From NCBI RefSeq assembly GCF_021134715.1, contig NC_060027.1, positions 558,001-622,000 of the forward strand: 64,000 bases of DNA, written 5' to 3'. This DNA is from Daphnia pulex (taxonomy: Eukaryota > Arthropoda > Branchiopoda > Diplostraca > Daphniidae). Below the pieces are notes generated by a model. The model was not told the DNA's origin, ran no database searches, and saw nothing but the letters and a program-made list of their open reading frames with translations. Of this stretch, positions 48,561-60,505 are shown in pieces. Position 1 is the stretch's first letter, and every line of letters begins with the position of its first letter. Position numbers and translations under genes: made by a program.

Positions 48561-50629
48561 CTAAATCTCAACCGATGCGCTGGGTAGATCGACGGCGATA
48601 AAGTAGCGCAGTTTTTTCGTTCGTAAATAACTGAACGAATTGTCAAATTCCAAAACATCTGATTTGAAATAAGTTGTGGTGAGTTCCACCTCATCCACCA
48701 CGAACAAAAAGAGTATAAGGAAATGAGGGTTGAAACTTACATTTCCCAGGCTCTTCACACGTAATTTCACCTTCTTCCATATCCAGGTGACTGTCAACTC
48801 GACTCAGCGGAACAAAGTCAAAAGCGTTTCCTTTAGAATCCTTGCTGTAGACGCGGAATTTGATGTCACCTCCCTCCGTTATAAACTCCCATCTATTTTA
48901 AAATTTATATTGATTCAGATTGAATTAGAATTAAGAGAAATATTACATTTACCTCAACACAGAATTTGGAACGTCAACTTTGAATTTCAATTTTTTCCTT
49001 CCACCAGCACCGATGTTCATAGTTTCCATGTAGTCCTTGGCCACAGGTTGGTTATTACTCAGGTAATACGAAGAAGGAACTTCACCTCCCATATTAAACT
49101 GTTCCACCAAAAAATGTTTCCGTTACTTGGTCATGTAATTCTATACTAAAATGTTACCTTGCTAGGACATTTGGGATCGCCATTGGGATCGGTTAAAGTA
49201 CCACCGTAAAAGGCAGGAAGTTGATGAGCGTCAATTTCCTCTAGTAAAGCGGAAGTCCATTGCTTAGTGTCGCAACCGAAAATTTTGATCTTGGGAATGT
49301 CCGTCTGAGGTATAAAAGGTTTGACCATGGCGAACAGATATGGGAAAATTTTCGGGGCTTCAATAAAAAGAAACAAAATGCCATGCAGGTTTTAGTCTTG
49401 ATCAAACTGTTAAATTTACTTATGTTTAATCAATTACCATTAATAATGAATACTCGGCGAAGGTGATTGGGATAGTGGAACAAAAAACCTTTGATCATTT
49501 CAACGACAATCTCCATTGCTGTGCGCATAGAGAGTGTTAATACCAAGATTATCAAATCAAAACGAATACTGAATTTTACCTGGTTTGCAAGTGTACTGCC
49601 TCAATGCAAGTCCTTCATAGTCCATTATGATTGTCATTTTCTCGATGTTTTCTCCGGTTCGTTCTCCTGCTTCTTTGATTGAAAGGCAAAAGTTTTCAAA
49701 CTGCCATGGAATGAATTGGAAATATTCCTTTTTGACAAGAGACAAGTGGAGCCCTATCGGTTTCAAAAAAATTACCAAACCAATTATGACTAGCATTTTA
49801 TCCGTGCAAATTACCTCTGAAGTCTATCCTGCCCATACAACACACGAAGACTGCGTTTAAATGAAAAAAAAAGGAAATTACACTGATGAGTATGTTTAAA
49901 TTAATACACAAGGTTAAATGAATTGCAATGCGCTAATAATGTATTGGGTTACCGGGGCTGCCGAATTTGTCGAGCCCAGCTTGTCCCATCGAAAAGTATT
50001 TCTTGATAATTTCGTTGGGCGTGTACGACTGTAAGATTCCATCCACTCCATTTACTCGACGCCATTCCAAGGACTTGAAAAGTTCAAAATACGCCTAACA
50101 TTAAATATGCGCAGCTGAGAAATACCTTTGAAAAACTAAAAACCTGTCTCAGCATTTTCTCCGCACGAGTTACATTAAAATCTTGCACTGTTTCAGCCAC
50201 ATGCCAATACAAAAAATTGTTAATTAATGCGTTAAAAAATACCAATAAATTTCACAACCTATCAGCCAATTGAGAAGGTACTCGTCGCTAGAATCATGTA
50301 ATGTGCAGTCCTTTATCGCAATTTTCAACTAAAAGAAAAAAAATTAATTTCAGAGCAACTGGAACGTAACACAAGTGGATTCCATCGTTATGCAAATCAG
50401 GACGGAAATTATTAATTGGCGGTTACATCGACTCACTTGCAGAACCGCCGTGTTGGCCTTGGTAACACAACCTGTTTTGAATTTGGTCCCTCCATCATCT
50501 GCAAACTACATTTCATGTGTATGTAGTTCAGTGAAACGTTTGAATAACTGGTTCCATATAGACAGTTAACTATAAACATACCTGGTCAAACACGATTGGC
50601 TGGACTTGTCGAACTTGCGTGAGGCTCAT
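48561..50629 (-). CDS. SEC14-like lipid-transfer protein, array copy B
   Basis: Twelve exons (50582-50629, 50437-50505, 50259-50328, 50144-50187, 49953-50073, 49815-49850, 49580-49753, 49438-49518, 49158-49357, 48953-49098, 48741-48892, 48561-48658) give 412 residues. The start is MSLTQVRQVQP. CRAL-TRIO marks include KIAIKDCTLHDSSDEYLLNW, MVKPFIPQTDIPKIKIFG and PAFYGGTLTDPNGDPKC. The GOLD part has NMGGEVPSSYYL, WEFITEGGDIKF and LEFDNSFSYLRTKKLRY. It shares with copy A an extra short N-terminal exon and the 36+174 bp split of the middle CRAL-TRIO exon, so A and B are sisters. Asn replaces Asp in the TDPDG motif. Confidence 0.87.
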
Positions 50630-51145
50630 ATCTGACCTACACAAGCCAACCGGGGAAAATTAACTTCTTTGTTGATTAAATAATACAATCAAATTAAAAC
50701 TAATAAAGCCCAGAATTATTCGAAAAATGAGATAACTTACAGTGAAGCTCGTTTAGTGGGAGTTGTGCAGAAGATGCGTTCTCAAGTTAGCTAAACCGTT
50801 TTAATTCAACCAGATTTAAGTGTCCTAACGAGACAAGCACCGTGATAATACGATCTCCGCTACAAGCCTTGCAGAAGGCGAATGACTCCGAGTTTGTTTT
50901 GAAACGCCGGTCCTCTGCAGCCCGTTCTCAATTGTCCTTGACCGATTATTTCCTGCTATTGAGTGCAGGCATTTCGAAATTCCTTTCTCTTCACTCCATC
51001 CCCACCACATGGTTACGCAAATTTAAACGCAAATAAACAAAAATTTCTAAATAACGTTTCAAAATAAATGACTAAGCGTAAAAAAAGATGCTGGCATATG
51101 GCGAAATCAAAATCTAACAATCACAATCTCCTAGCTGACATTTTT

Positions 51146-51330
51146 TCAAACATAAATAATTCCTTTCACGAGAGATACAATAAATAAGATAACGGCCAGC
51201 TTTAATATGGTCACCATGTTGACGTATGCAAACACTGATTCAGCATTTTTGAGGCTATACGGAGCTGACTGCTGTTGCGGCTGACACGAAACTGAATGCT
51301 GCGGCTGAGACACAGCTGCTACTAGGTAGA
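51146..51330 (-). CDS. Orphan exon with C-terminal hydrophobic helix, unknown protein
   Basis: Following an acceptor-like sequence (ctacctag) an open frame of about 61 codons runs to TGA. It has a Gln/Ser/Pro-rich start (SQPQHSVSCQPQQQSAPY) and then a hydrophobic segment (MVTILKLAVILFIVSLV) close to the C-terminus, as in a tail-anchored protein. No upstream exon could be identified and no family is known to me. It may be a chance open frame. Confidence 0.25.
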
Positions 51331-51343
51331 GTTTCAAAAAAGG

Positions 51344-51418
51344 AGTGTGGGTAAAGAATTACCATATTTTGAAAAAAAGAAAAAAAAAGTGTGAGTAATG
51401 AAATTACCATATTTTGAA
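51344..51418. repeat. Two-copy tandem repeat, 45 bp period
   Basis: AGTGTGRGTAA...ATTACCATATTTTGAA occurs at 51344-51373 and 51389-51418, separated by an A/G-rich spacer. Confidence 0.6.
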
Positions 51419-51846
51419 CAACCGCACCAAAAATCTAACCACACCCCCAAACATTTTTGAAACTTTTTTTCTCGTCGTTTTCATTTAAATTTAGAGTAAC
51501 GGTAACCAAAACACGTGCATTGACCTTTCATACCTGAGAGGTAGTGGTTAGAAACTTTGTTTTCGAAAAAAGGTTTGATGAATAATTTTCGCACCCACCC
51601 CATTAGATTATGCAAATAAAACTAAAAAGAAAAGCAAACTCCAGATTAATTGATTTCTGATGTATTTGATGTATTTGACAACAAATAATATTTATGAGCT
51701 AATTGTAAATAAGATATCGTTTTCCATGTGTTAATCAATCATGTGTCATAAAACTCTTGATAAAAAATAAAAATCATATTTTAGCTACGTGAATTTATCA
51801 AGGAGTTCAACTGAACGAATATCATCGTACGTGTATTTTCATGTTC

Positions 51847-53925
51847 TCATCCGAGAGCTGTTTGACTTCCGGGTACTGGAGGATCGACAGCGACGTAGTA
51901 ACGGACTTTCTTGGGTCGTAAAATGCTGAAAGTGTTATCAAACACCACCACGTCTAAACAGGAAATGAATAAATGTACTATTTTCTAATAGATGAAATAT
52001 ATGTTGTCAGCTGAAACATTTACATTTCCCTGGTTTCTCGCTAACGAATTCGCCTTCTTCCGTGACCAGGTGACTTTCAATTCTGCTCAAAGGTACCAAG
52101 TCCACAATGCCTTCCTCGGCACTTTTGTAATAAACTCTGAAGCCAATATCTCCTCCCTCTGTCATGAACTCCCATCTGTTTAATGACAAATTGCGTTATT
52201 CATTCTGATTTCCCAATGATTTCCTTTAATGTCGTATGTTTTTTTTTTAATTGAGGAAATTAAAGCGTACCTCAAAATTGAATTGGCGACATCAATTTTG
52301 TATTTCAGTTTCTTAAATCCACCTGCTCCGGCGATAATGTTGATGGTTTCCATGTAATCCTTGGGCACAGGTGTGCTGTTGCTCAGGTAATACGAATAAG
52401 GAACTTCTCCGCCCATGTTCAACTATAAATGGACAATTTGACAAGAATGTTTAACAGCTACTTGTTTGATTTAAACAAGAAGGATCGATACCTTGCTAGG
52501 ACATTTCGGATCTCCGTCAGGATCGACCATAGTGCCCCCGTAGTGAAGCGGTAAGTTATCAGCTTCTATTTCTTCCAGTAAAGCGGCTGCCCATTCCTCT
52601 TTGTCGTGTCCAAAAATCCTCATCTTATCAAGAGTAGCTTGATGCATAAATGGTTTCAAAAAGTTGAAGATGACTGTGAAAATCTTGGGTGCTGCAAAAT
52701 GTCCCCAAGCAGATCACAAGATTCATAAGAAAATGTTTAGTCATGTTGGGTTAAGTTATTTTAACAAATTACCGTTAATAATGAAGATTCGCCGGAGGTT
52801 TTCCGGGTAATTTAACTCGTAAACTTTTGTCTGTTCAGTTCCCGTTTCCATAACTAGAGCAGACGAAAAATTCGTTTATCATCGATAATATTAAAAAAAA
52901 AAACAATTTCAACGGTAGCTTGTGTGTACATTACCTGGCTTGTATGTCATTTGTCTCATTGAAAGATTTTCCATGTCAGCGACGAACGTCATTTGGCAAT
53001 ATTTATTTTTTCCATTGCTCAAAGTCTCATCCAGCATTTCCTTGTTCACCTTTTCGGTCATGTAGGCTTGAAAACGCATGAAATCTTTTTTCGTGACGGA
53101 CTGCAAAATCCCACGCAAATCCATATTTCCCTGGGCGCAAACGTAAACTGCAATTCCAAAATGAAAGTAATATTATAATTGATCACTAAATTGTTCTCTG
53201 GTTTTCTCAATGGTTTACGACGGCAAGTCTTTTGCTTGTAATAGGAAATCTAAAGCATATATACTGACCGGGGCAGTTGAACTTGTCGTATCCTATTTTT
53301 CCAAGAGAATAATATTTCTGGAAAACTTCAGGTGGAGTCCATTTCAAGATGTCATCCACTCCGTTTATCTGCCGCCACGCCAATGACTAGGATCATGGTT
53401 TGATACGTTGTTAAACATCAAAGTATTTGTGACAATTTCGTGCTGCAGTTGTATATACTTACTGCACGTAGCATTTTCTCGGCTTCGTTGATGTTGTAGG
53501 ATCGCGCTAATCAGATTGTAATATCACCCATCAGAACAACAATCAGGATTATTTTTATATGTGTGTGGGAATTATCCGAAACTAAACTTTACTGGTGCTT
53601 ACCGATGAGCCATTTCAGAAGGAATTCATCTCTTGTATCCACCAACTTACTAGTGCAATCCTGAACCCGTTCCTTAAACTGGATTGAGTACGAAACAAAT
53701 TAGAACAACCAATTAAAATTAAAAAGTTACTAGAAAATGAAAGTAAAAGTCTCTTTTTGGCGACCGGTCACACGGTTACAAAGTAAAATTACGACAATAG
53801 CAACGCTGTAGCCTTGAGGTGGATTTCCGCGGGACACGTAGAATAGTTTTTAATTGTTTTTTTAAATTTACCTCCGTGAGAGCACGCTTTGATTCTTCAT
53901 CCAGCTGATCTAGAGGCGACTCCAT
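51847..53925 (-). CDS. SEC14-like lipid-transfer protein, array copy C
   Basis: Ten exons (53872-53925, 53603-53678, 53463-53506, 53269-53386, 52935-53147, 52773-52853, 52492-52691, 52271-52422, 52024-52175, 51847-51953) give 398 residues. It begins MESPLDQLDEESKRALTE. The CRAL-TRIO region includes GNMDLRGILQSVTKKDFM, FLKPFMHQATLDKMRIFG and LHYGGTMVDPDGDPKC. The GOLD domain includes WEFMTEGGDIGFRVYYKS and VVFDNTFSILRPKKVRYY. Here the middle CRAL-TRIO exon is a single 213 bp exon, not split as in A, B or E. It is most similar to copy D, with long nearly identical stretches in the last exons. Confidence 0.9.
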
Positions 53926-54416
53926 TTCGATTCAGTATTGGGAATTAAATCACGGCGCTATAGTCAGCCAAACGGGTACATTAATATTGCCCTCACCGCA
54001 GACGTGTTATCGAGATAATGTGTAGATGTGTTTGTTGCCATGCCAGTTGTATAAGATAACATGCGGTTCGATAAGCGATAGATTCCATCCCTCATAGATT
54101 AACATTTGCCTTATAACGGAACACCTAAAGTGGGGGGTCTAAAGTGCATGCATGGGCTATTATATAGAATTAATACAGGGCTATACAGACTGCTTATATG
54201 GTTCTAACCTTGCGCTAAAAATTTACAACTATTACTCTATGTTTTCTTTTACTGTACATGTTTTGACGGTTTGGTGTGTTGTTTGGCGATAAAAACCAGA
54301 AAACTATTTAAAAACTCAAATAAACATTTCTGTTTATTTTTTAACTGATAAAACAAAATATTTGTATCTGAATTTGCAATGGCATTGAATATTGGAGAAC
54401 GTGTGTTTTTTTCCCC

Positions 54417-56417
54417 TCATCCGACAACGGCAGTTGTTGGAATTCCGGGTGGTGGAGGATCGACGACGACGTAGTAACGGACTTTCTTGGGTCGTAAAAT
54501 GCTGAAAGTGTTATCAAACACCACCACGTCTAGACAAAAAAAAATAAATGAAATAATATCCTACTCTTTCTCAATGGATGAAAAAAGTGTCATACATTTC
54601 CCTGGGTCCTCGCAAATGTATTGGCCTTCTTCCGTGACCAGGTGACTTTCTATTCGACTCAAAGGTACCAAGTCGATGATGCCTTCCTCGGCACTTTTGT
54701 AATAAACTCTGAAGCCAATATCTCCTCCCTCTGTCATAAACTCCCATCTGTTTCATGACAAATTGCGTTATTCACTCTCATTTCCTTTAATGTCGTATGT
54801 CTGAAGAAATTGATGCGTACCTCAAAATTGAATTGGCGACATCGATTTTGTATTTCAGTTTCTTAAATCCGCCTGCTCCGGCGATGATGTTGATGGTTTC
54901 CATGTAATCCTTGGGCACAGGTGCGCTGTTGCTCAAGTAGTACGAATAAGGAACTTCTCCGCCCATGTTGAACTAAATGGACAAAGAATTTTCAATAAGA
55001 AAATTAATTAAGGGCAAGTTCTGAAGATTTTACCTTGCTAGGACATTTTGGATCCCCGTCAGGATCGACCATAGTGCCGCCATAGTAAAGTGGCAAGTTA
55101 TCAGCTTCTATTTCTTCCAGTAAAGCGGCTGCCCATTCTTCTTTGTTGCATCCGAAAATCCTTATCTTGTCAAGTGTAGCTTGATGCAGGAAAGGTTTCA
55201 TAATGTTGAAGATAACTGTGAAAATCTTGGGCGCTGCGTCCGGCAGATCATCAAATGGTCAATGATTATTTTGGCTCCGCAATTTCATTCCAGTTACTAC
55301 ATTACCGTTGATAATGAACATTCGACGGATATTTTCCGGATAATTTGATTCGTAAACTTTCGTCTGTTCGCTTCCGGCGTCCATAACTATCGAGAAATAA
55401 TTTCGTCATCAATCTAATTTTGTTTGCCTTAATAAAATTTAACCTTAACCTGGCTTGTATGTCATTTGCCTCATTGAGAGGCCCGTCATGTCACCGATGA
55501 ACACCACCTGGCAATTTTTATTGGTTCCTGTGCGCAAACTTTCCTCCCGCATTTCCTTGTTGATCCTTTCGGTCGTGTAGGCTTGGAAACGCATGAAATC
55601 CTTCTTGGTAATGGACTGGAAAATCCCTCGCAAATCCATATTTCCCTGAGCGGAAATGTAAACTGCGATTTAACCACGAAAAATGTTTAATTAATGGTTG
55701 GATCGGGTTGGATCCATTCAGCCAATTTAAAATTCCAGAAATTGTTCTAACCGGGACAGTTGAATTTGTCATGTCCTAGTTTTCCCAGGGAATAATATTT
55801 CTGAAGGACTTCAGGGGGAGTCCAATTTAAAATGTCGTCCACTCCATTCGCCTGCCGCCACGCCAGTGACTATATATGATGATATGTTGTAAAACATCAA
55901 AGTATTTTGATAATATAACCTGCTGTAGTTGTATATATATACTTACTGCGCGCAGCATTTTCTCGGCTTCGGCGACATTATAAGACCGAGCTAATCAAAT
56001 TGTAATTCAAGCATTAATAATAATGAACTTGTCAATTGCATTGCTGATGTATCAAATAAGTTCTAATCTGCTTACCGACCAGCCATTTCAGGTAGAATTC
56101 ATCCCTCGTATCCAACAACTTGCTAGCGCAATCCTGAACCCCTTCTTTAAACTGGATCGAGAAACCCAAAAACAAATCAGAACACATTTCACAATTTTCC
56201 TAAATGAGTAGCGGGGTATAGAAATGAAAGCAAAAGTCTCGTCTGTTGGGCGAAACTGGTCAAATTTGATAAAAGTATAGTGACTAAAATAGGAACGAGC
56301 TCGTTTATTTCGCAACAGACGGTCTATATACTATTTGGGACATGGAATAATGTTTTTCAATTGTTTGAAATTTACCTCCGTGAGCGCAAGCTTTGATTCT
56401 TCATCCAGCTGATCCAT
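54417..56417 (-). CDS. SEC14-like lipid-transfer protein, array copy D
   Basis: Ten exons (56376-56417, 56076-56151, 55947-55990, 55752-55869, 55450-55662, 55306-55386, 55034-55233, 54821-54972, 54596-54747, 54417-54529) give 396 residues. It opens MDQLDEESKLALTEF, four residues shorter at the start than copy C, and ends PPPPGIPTTAVVG. Key marks are LGKLGHDKFNCPVYI, GNMDLRGIFQSITKKDFM, MKPFLHQATLDKIRIFG, LYYGGTMVDPDGDPKC and WEFMTEGGDIGF. All exon lengths equal those of copy C except the first and last, so C and D are a recent duplicate pair. Confidence 0.9.
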
Positions 56418-56912
56418 ATTTCTGTTTCCCCAATTAGGTGGAGAAACGGCGGAGAAACGGGCGGGCACAACTTATTGCTCGACCCGCAAACGCGTTATCT
56501 GAGATTTGCAGGCACATCATGTTTTTGTTTACCACGCCAGTTGTGTTTAAGATAACATCTAATTCGATAAGCCATATCCCCGCCTCATAAGATTATACAA
56601 TTTGCCCAATAAAGCGACCCTAGAGTAGACACCATATAAAGCTTATGAAATAGAAGGGATAAAATGGTCGTTAGACGGACGTGAAGGATTCTAAATCATA
56701 CACCATTTCTTGCTCAAGGCCAATTGCACAAGGCATTAACAGCACACGAATTAACGACAAGATTAGAATTGTTTTTTTTGTACCCCAAGAAAACGGAAGC
56801 CTTTTTTCCAAAGTGAAATAATTTTGTTTATTTTATTCAATCGGCAGAAGAAATAATTTTATCTAAATTGTAATTATTTGAAATCTCAGGTGCAGCTAGG
56901 TGTGAGAGTTGT

Positions 56913-59067
56913 CTAAGATTCACATTTGCTCACGTCAATGCTGTACCAAAGCTTCTTGGAACGGAAATAGCTGTAGGAATTGTCAAACTCGATGACGTCT
57001 AAAAAGAGAATAAAAAAAAAAAATTAATTCTAAGCAATTCAAAATTATTTTTTTTAAATGATTAAAGTCCCCTCACATGTGCCGCTGTATACACAAACAA
57101 TTTCACCCGCTTCCATCATTTGGTGACTGTCAACGCGAGCTCGCGGTAGCACAATCACTTCTTTGCCGTCATCTTTCTTGACGCAATTGATTTGGAAACC
57201 CACGTCACCATCCTCTGTCATAAACTCCCACCTGCTCCATTACAAAGAATAATTAGCGACGCTAAAATAAATGATACGATACAACAAACAAAAATGACCT
57301 CATCAATGATTTGGCTTCTTCGACAATGATTTCAATTCGTTTCCGATTTCCGGCCGGAACTAATTCACTTTTCAGGTGGGCTCCGCTGGCTCCACTTTCG
57401 GGCTTTTTATTATTGATGTAGTAATTCTTCGGCACTTCTCCGCCCATGTTGATCTGCATTCAGATTATAACGTTGTTAAGAAATTTAAAAAAATAAAAAT
57501 ATTGTAACTTACTTTAGTTAGGCAGAAAGGATTTCCATCGGGATCGGTCATGGTGCCTCCGTAATGAGCGGGAAGTTGATCGGCGTCAATCTCCTCCAGC
57601 AACGCTTCTTTCCAAGCTTTGGCATCCTGAGAGAAAATGCGCAATTTGGCTAAAGTGGCGGCGCTGAGAAACGGTTTGACCAAGTTGAAGCCCACGGAAA
57701 ACACCTGAGGTACTAAAAATTGGTCACTGTCAACTGGACTTGAATGAAACTGATTAAACAAATAAAACAAATCAACTTACCGTTGATAACGAATACGCGG
57801 CGAACACCTTCCGGGTAGTTGGTTACAAAAAGGTTGGTGGTTTCCATTCCAATGTCCATAACTTGTTTGATTTAGAAAGGGTTTGATTTAGTATTTGTTA
57901 TCGTTTCTTTTTTTTTTTTAAATTAGAAATCATTTTCAGTGTGAATTATCAATATGTGTTACATTGTTTGCTCATTTGATTCACGGAGAAATCGGCCATG
58001 TCGATGATGAGTGTCTGATAGGATACAGGTTTGCCAGAGCGCAGAGCATTTTCCATCATTAGGCGGTGGCTCATTTCGGTTATGTAGACCATGTAACGCA
58101 GGTAGTCTCGCTAGTGAATAATTCAAATTAGGTTTTGGGGTGTTAACTGAAATGCATATTTTTAAATGAATGTACCTTGGTCACGGATTGCAATATTCCC
58201 GTCATATCCGTCCGACCGAAAGCGTTGATCCACACTGAAAAGATTGGAGAAAAAATCAAATTGAATTTTATTTTTTCTCTCTGCTTTTCTTAAATCATTT
58301 TTAATTAATCTTTTTGTTACCAGGACAATGAAATTTGTCGTGTCCAGTTGCTCCGAGGGAGTAATATCTGGTCAATACTTCCGGAGGCGTCCATTTGTCT
58401 AGAATTGTGTCGACCTGGTTTATTTGACGCCATTCTAACGACTTCAATATTCGAATTAATTTAAATATTGTGCGATATAAAAATATATTGTGCTATTTTG
58501 AGAATTGACTTACTTGGCGAAACATCGTTTCGGATTTAGCTAAATCGAATTCCCGGGCTGTGATCATTGATAAAACAATTAATTTTCACCGAATGAATTA
58601 AATTGTTAACGCCATACGAAAATGATTAATACCAATGAGCCATTTGATCAGGTGGGCGTGGGTGGTGTATTCTGGTAGCCTGCAATCCGCCACATTATTT
58701 GCAAACTGTTGGTGAGAAAAAAAAAACGGAATTAATAAAAGATTGAAACATTTTTATAACGGCCCAGATTTCTACGTGTATAAAGCACTGTAAGTTTTCT
58801 TCGCCCTTTTGCTCCGAAAACCCGCTGGGTTTAAAACAAAAAAAAAGCATAACAGGTTGGAATTTAAAAAGCTTGCCACAGCTTTCTCTGCCACTCACAT
58901 TGTTACCTCATTCTATCTTTGATTAATACACTATCCGCGTTCAGCGTGGCGAAATTTCAATACTGGCGAAAATTTAACCTTCGTCTATTATTACAATTAA
59001 AAAAGACGATTTTAAATACCTGGTCGAATAAGTTTCGTTTCTCTGGGCTTAGTTGTGTAAGGTCCAT
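56913..59067 (-). CDS. SEC14-like lipid-transfer protein, array copy E
   Basis: Eleven exons (59020-59067, 58633-58705, 58514-58557, 58321-58441, 58176-58234, 57963-58110, 57781-57861, 57513-57712, 57299-57453, 57077-57231, 56913-56998) give 389 residues, starting MDLTQLSPEKRNLFDQ. CRAL-TRIO marks include LGATGHDKFHCPVWI, GFNLVKPFLSAATLAKLRIF and PAHYGGTMTDPDGNPFCLTK. GOLD marks include NMGGEVPKNYYI, WEFMTEGGDVGF and VIEFDNSYSYFRSKKLWY. The middle CRAL-TRIO exon is split 59+148 bp at a place different from A and B. It is the most divergent copy and the closest in motif to animal SEC14L2. It is the 5'-most member of the array. Confidence 0.9.
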
Positions 59068-60505
59068 GACCGAGAGAAAAGAGAAATTTTCCTCTCGGAA
59101 TAGTAGAAAGAAAGAAAGTCCCGAGATCCGTATGTTAGATTGCGCGGCTCAACTGGAACTTTTCGAGTTAAGAGTTAAACTTTTTGATCGTTTTGACACT
59201 TTCAATTGTCAAAACATGGTGTTGGCTGTTTGTTGGGTTTTAACTCGACCTAATAGTTCCACTACGTCAGTTCGTGTTGTTCCACTGTGATTTCGCTTTA
59301 TAAGTGCCCAGTCTGAACGAGAATAGCAGTGCGATGCGACCGATCTGTTGGGTGGTTCACACATCAAGAAGGCAAGCGAACGAATGTAGGCTAAGGCCAT
59401 TAGATTTTTTGGATTCTAGCAATATTATTATCAGAGAGGAAAGCAGGTTTCCTTTCCTGGTATTTCTTCTTGCAGGCCCTCTGATGTTTACTGAATGCAC
59501 TACGTGCTGTTGCCCTAGCGCTGTATTTTGCTCCCGGCGGCTTATCCCGTTAATAACAGCCTTATGTATTCACGGCGGCCTGAATTATTACAGGTTATTC
59601 AGTAATCACTCCACAAGTTTATAAACTCGTAAATTATGCGATCCGCGGGGGGATATAAACTGCAGTCAAGGTTTTCCTGAAGAAAACTTAACACACTGCT
59701 GCGCCGCTACGTCTCAGGTGTGACCAAAACACGTATCTTGGCTATCACATTTTATTATATATTTTTTTATTTGAAACATTTCACTTTTTTAAAATTGGTC
59801 TGGTTGTTCTGTGTCAAAGTCAACATCTCGAAAATAATCAAAAAGGCAAGTCTATAACAAATTTGGGGGAGTGTTTTCACACAAGTCTAGATACGGTATC
59901 ATGTCTGATTCCAATAGCTGATTTCATGGGAAATCAGATCTAGTTAATCTAAGCAAATAAGATTAAACTACAAAAAGCTGAAGGGATATCGGTTTCGATT
60001 CAAGGCCCAAGGGAAGTGACGTGTAGGGAATAATGGGAATAAGTAAGTTGCGTTCAGTGTATGACAACTCATTGATGATATTCATTATATCTGAGAGTGT
60101 CCTTGATCTTATTATTTTGGTCTTTTCAAATCTGAAGTTGACCACATTAAATAACTACAGTTAAAATTTTTGAAACATCATTCAACAGCGCTTTAAATCG
60201 GTTTAGATCTTCATCGAACCAATGAAACCAAGTCGTAGTTCACATTTCTATTTGTTTTTGGCTTATTTCTCAGTTGAATTTCCCGGGTAATGGCTGAAAC
60301 TGAAAAACCTTTCTCGGATTTCCGCAAATTAGTAGATATCGTAGCAGACGCTTCCGCATGGAGACCCAGAGCGCCACAAAAATCAAACTTTGCCGGTGTA
60401 TATTCTTGTTTTGATTTTCAAATTAAAAGTTAAATTTACTGAGTTACAAATTCTCCGACTTCACGAATAACTAAACTGTTAAAGCAGTGATTAAAGTGCG
60501 AAAAT
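59068..60505. other. Divergent intergenic region between SEC14-like copy E and THOC6
   Basis: Promoters of both genes must lie here. It contains a 47-codon open frame at 60290-60433 on the plus strand, listed separately. No other gene is supported. Confidence 0.5.
60290..60433 (+). CDS. Short upstream open frame, possible small protein or first exon
   Basis: ATG to TAA, 47 codons, reading MAETEKPFSDFRKLVDIV then SAWRPRAPQKSNFAG. The first 36 codons look protein-like, and a GCCG|gtgtat donor follows them. It may be the first exon of a gene or transcript variant sharing the THOC6 promoter, or a regulatory upstream frame in the THOC6 leader. No family is recognised. Confidence 0.3.
   Translation: MAETEKPFSDFRKLVDIVADASAWRPRAPQKSNFAGVYSCFDFQIKS

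Larger units (their letters stand above)
50630..51846. other. Spacer between SEC14-like copies B and C
   Basis: Contains an orphan hydrophobic open exon on the minus strand (51146-51330) and a two-copy repeat at 51344-51418, both listed separately. The rest is AT-rich without signal. Confidence 0.5.
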
